From positions 124,001 to 188,000 of the forward strand of contig JAJKFJ010021608.1 in NCBI GenBank assembly GCA_027382625.1: DNA of 64,000 bases, given 5' to 3'. The DNA comes from Tetmemena sp. SeJ-2015 (taxonomy: Eukaryota > Ciliophora > Spirotrichea > Sporadotrichida > Oxytrichidae). Below, piece by piece: positions 61,091 through 64,000 of this stretch; position 1 is the first letter of the stretch; every line of letters starts with the position of its first letter. The notes below the pieces were generated by a model. It was given only the letters and a program-made list of their open reading frames with translations. It was not told the origin of the DNA and made no database searches. Made by a program: the position numbers and the translations under genes.

Positions 61091-61740
61091 CCAGCAAGAG
61101 GAAAAAAACGTTTCTTCAAGTTTTTGTCCCCCCCGCTTCTCTCCCAAAAACTGTCAGTTGGGTTTGCGAACTCAAAACCTCTCTTTTTCCCTTTTTTCCC
61201 AAGGGATTCGTAAGGGAAATCTTGTAAGCATACTCTTCTTGTATGATGTGTCTCTTTCCCTTCCATCAGCAAAAGGGGGAAAGGGAATTTTTTAAAACAA
61301 TCCTCCAAAGTTTTCAACTTTTAAGCATGGATTTTTGCTTTGAGCTAGCTGAAACTTTACTGACACCATAAACTAAGCCTTCTGACTCATGAACTCAATC
61401 TTCCTCTCTTCTCCTCTTGTTTCCTCTTTAGTTGAACTTGTAAGGCATCATTATTGCCTCTTTAGCTGCATCATCTTCTAAGTTTTTTATCCCTCATTAT
61501 GAACTAGCCATGTGCTTCTTCTCATGTGTTTCTTGCGGAAAGCAGAGTGAGAGAATGTCTGCTAACAAGTTGAGAAGGATAGCGACCGTCCACGCTCACA
61601 AGTTCATATAGATCTTAGGGTTTGTCTGAGTGGACTTCTTGATGTGCCGCTTGAGGCTCTTCCGATCTGAACTGTCGTTGACATTACTCGCTTTCAAAAG
61701 TTTTTCTCCTCATTGATCTCTGGAGACACAAAGAGGAGCA

Positions 61741-61944
61741 TCAGGTGCGATAGTTTAACACGGCCACCGACTTCTCAACTCTGCTTTGGAATTTATAAGC
61801 ACAGAGATCCTCTTGCTCGGCTGCAATTTACAGAGTCTCTTTGCACTGTAGAGGGAGCACAGCATCTTGTTGGTTGCTGTCAAACATTAGTTTAGCTTGT
61901 GTTTGCTAAGGTTGTCTTGTTTCTTAGCTAGGTTGGTTGGCCAT
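61741..61944 (-). CDS. N-terminal coding block, unrecognised
   Basis: From ATG 61942-61944 the minus strand reads MANQPSQETRQPQQTQAKLM, then a helical, acidic stretch (TLQIAAEQEDLCAYKF) to a TGA at 61741-61743. GC is higher than in the AT-rich parts of the window. Further coding-like pieces lie downstream on this strand (a basic SSDRKSLKRHIKKSTQT at about 61640 and others to 61400) in changing frames, so a split gene is likely. The plus strand is also open here, so the strand is not certain. Confidence 0.4.
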
Positions 61945-62327
61945 CTTAAATTCAAATTTTTAAATATGAAGAGCCCTCTACTTCTCTATGATTATGCTGT
62001 TGCATAGGTGGCAGAGATCAAGAGAAAGTATAGAGTGCAAAAGATTTCAGTTATTGATGATCTTCCATTTTTCTTATTTATTATTAGATAGCTCCATATT
62101 TATCTCTTATTCTGTTGATTTTGCTACGAATTAAGTTCAAAACGCATTGTAAGTGCTAACTCACTTTCGTTGGCAACCACTGTTAGTAATGTCCGATCAC
62201 GTCAGAAAGGCTTAAAATAGCTGCTACTTATTGATTGAACGCGAATTGAACTGGTACTAATTAAGTTTGCGCAATTTAGTAATTGCTACTAATTACGTTT
62301 TAAGCAGTATAATTAGTATTAATTTAA

Positions 62328-63301
62328 ATGAGCCACCACATATCAAAAGGAGCTCCATCTTCACAAATTGCACCTGATTCGCAGTTCTCTAGCTCTATTT
62401 ATTTCAGCTTGTCATCCTATAGGAATTCACTATTAAATAGTAAGAACTTTAGCTCGTTTTGGATCTTTAGATCAATAATATAACTTTGATTTTCAAATAG
62501 AACAGCGAGTACTCGAGCAGATGGTGGAAAACTTGAATGTTAAGCGATTAAGAGTTGGGAAGCGCAAGAAGTTTGAAGCAACAGGTTCGAAGCAGGAAGC
62601 ACTCTACAGGTACGTCATTAGCAAGGTAAGAAGCTTCATATGGAGTATACAATAATCTTAGTTGGTTTGTTCTTTCCGACAATGTATGGACTCTATTGAG
62701 TCTTGTCACATGCAATTAAATCTGCACATTTCTCATCCCTTAACTCTATCTCTCACCTTGGGTAATTGGGGTTTTGGGGTTTATATATGACGATGAGATG
62801 GGAGATCCGGAGGTTGCTCTATTCCTTCCTAAAAGGAACAACTCTCAAACAAGTTGCCAGAACGAAGGTTTCTTCTTTTGGCGTCTTGCTTATGTCACGT
62901 GCAAGAGTACCGCTACAAAGAGTATTGAAGATGCAACAGGAAGAGATTCTAAAAGCTAGAGGAGAACGACACAGAAGCAAGGAATAGTTTATCAAGCCGA
63001 CGAATGGTTTGAGCAGCTTCGGAAGTATCCCTACTTCTTTAGTAAGTTTTAGAGTTTAACTGTGTAGCGAAACTGGCACTGGCATCTACTTAATGAGGGA
63101 GAGAGCAAAGGTATTCAGAGCAAGGAAGCAAAATACAAGCATCGAGGTGAGCACGCGTCCTATTACTATACAAACTTAGGGACGACGAGATGCAAATAGA
63201 TGCGGGAGAGGTTCGAAGATGAGGAAGCTAGGTCATCTGGCCCAACAGAAGAGAAAGGAACCTCTTAAGAATCCTTCTTCCCCAGATAAGCAAAAGTGAC
63301 T
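62328..63301 (+). CDS. Unrecognised gene with a 36-nt intron
   Basis: ATG 62328 opens MSHHISKGAPSSQIAPDSQF. After an interruption at about 62400-62480 comes a basic helix block (VLEQMVENLNVKRLRVGKRK) ending VISK at a GTAAGA donor. A 36-nt intron (62626-62661) leads to LVCSFRQCMDSIESCHMQLN. A one-base shift at the GGGGTTTTGGGG run (about 62775) continues into YDDEMGDPEVALFLPKRNN and a long polar part to at least 63300. A second frame from about 62790 to TGA 63299-63301 is also open and basic, so the reading of the last third is uncertain. No family is recognised. Confidence 0.5.
62626..62661 (+). other. Spliceosomal intron, 36 nt
   Basis: GTAAGA...TCTTAG, phase 0. Removal joins GTC ATT AGC AAG to TTG GTT TGT TCT and gives a long open continuation; reading through gives a different, less protein-like frame. 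Confidence 0.55.
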
Positions 63302-63442
63302 TAAGTCGGCTTTTAAGTTAAGCTTAAATATTTTTCCTAAATATTCACTCTACCTTAATTCGCACATAACTTTGTCTTCTCTTCTTCCATCTCTTACAAC
63401 TACTCACTATTTAATCCTCTGTATCGATAGCTTAATCATGCA

Positions 63443-63793
63443 TCAAGTGATAGAGCAGCAGCTTCTTATAGTGTCCCTTAACTAAAGATGAATTTGTGGA
63501 TTTAAAGCTGATATATAAAAATGCAGCAAATCTACGATAAATAAGGCTTCCCATAAGCTCTAGCTGTGCAGTGTTTTGGCTCTCCTCCACCTCTTATTTG
63601 AACATTTCACCAATTCTGAAGCCATTCTCTCTCTCTGGATTCTGTTCATATTCTGAATTGCTCTCTTCAGCTCATTCGAGATAACATACCTGCTCCCTAC
63701 AGTCTTCGCTGATTCTGCAAGTAACGAATTGTAGTTATATTTACTTTTTACTCGTAAACTTCTATGTTATCGTGCTTCTTGTACAACTCTTCT
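63443..63793 (-). CDS. Unrecognised basic helical protein fragment
   Basis: A minus-strand frame of 116 codons to TGA 63443-63445. It contains AESAKTVGSRYVISNELKRA and NMNRIQRERMASELVKCSNK, then a hydrophobic patch (ALFIVDLLHFYISALN). Composition is balanced and GC is raised. No ATG lies at the front and a TGA precedes it, so the start is in another MDS or exon. It is convergent with the gene ending near 63301. Confidence 0.45.
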
Positions 63794-64000
63794 TCATGAG
63801 GTGTTGTGTGTGAACACAGCTTTCGTCAGCACATACAAACTTACGCTATCCTCTCACACCTGAGCAGCTAGTCGAAAATATATTTCAGACTATTATAATA
63901 AAATGGGTTTAGTGAAGTCTATAACGCGTTTCCTATCGATTCACAGTTTTGTACGTTATGCCATTTCAACGATAGATGTTTGCTACAGTCTACGGAGAGA

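Noticed and set aside
61713..61895. Plus-strand frame opposite 61741-61944
   Set aside because: Also open, but the minus strand has a natural start and more protein-like composition; unresolved rather than disproved.

Overview
This window looks like germline (micronuclear) DNA of a spirotrich/hypotrich ciliate of the Oxytricha-Stylonychia type. Three things support this. (1) Conserved proteins can be read only if TAA and TAG are glutamine and TGA is the sole stop. (2) Those genes are interrupted by short AT-rich segments of about 22-81 bp (one of 239 bp) bounded by 2-6 bp direct repeats. Removing the segment plus one repeat copy restores the reading frame and the family consensus, as expected of internal eliminated sequences (IESs) with pointers between macronuclear-destined segments (MDSs). 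(3) Ordinary GT-AG introns, some only 36-58 nt, also occur, sometimes in the same gene. The genus cannot be fixed from the window alone.

Layout. 0-10 kb: poorly recognised genes (helical, coiled-coil, Q/S-rich, a beta-propeller-like protein). 10.3-11.7 kb (-): R3H-domain protein. 12.0-12.8 kb: first copy of a G-run-ended inverted-repeat element. 13.2-17.8 kb: two long unrecognised genes, one per strand. 17.9-19.7 kb (+): a UBE2S-like E2. 20.7-24.6 kb (+): the PRP16/DHX38 spliceosomal helicase, which carries the clearest IES set. 24.9-27.5 kb (+): an E2 fused to a long C-terminal extension. 27.6-31.7 kb (-): leucine-rich-repeat coding blocks. 31.7-33.0 kb (-): an importin-alpha-like protein. 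35.9-49.1 kb (-): one very large, IES-split beta-helix membrane protein.

Inside that last gene lie plus-strand pieces that do not belong to it: a ubiquitin-like fragment, and an MDS at 43.9-44.2 kb. The MDS shares an exact 14-bp repeat, in frame, with a second MDS at 49.2-49.7 kb. The beta-helix 5' part therefore appears to be nested inside an IES of another gene (Russian-doll architecture). 50-64 kb: kinase and RecA/Rad51-like fragments, a near-perfect 0.8-kb palindrome next to a truncated gene, the second G-run element, a degraded inverted copy of the kinase piece, and two unrecognised genes near the end.

Many genes need single-base frame corrections at homopolymers, and three stretches (about 34.9-35.6, 40.3-41.4 and 60.3-61.3 kb) look like smeared homopolymer-rich consensus. 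I read both as assembly error rather than biology. With only one stop codon, chance open frames of 50-100 codons are common, so unrecognised genes are given modest confidence. The genes do not form an operon: each is expected to become its own (or a shared) gene-sized macronuclear chromosome after IES excision.
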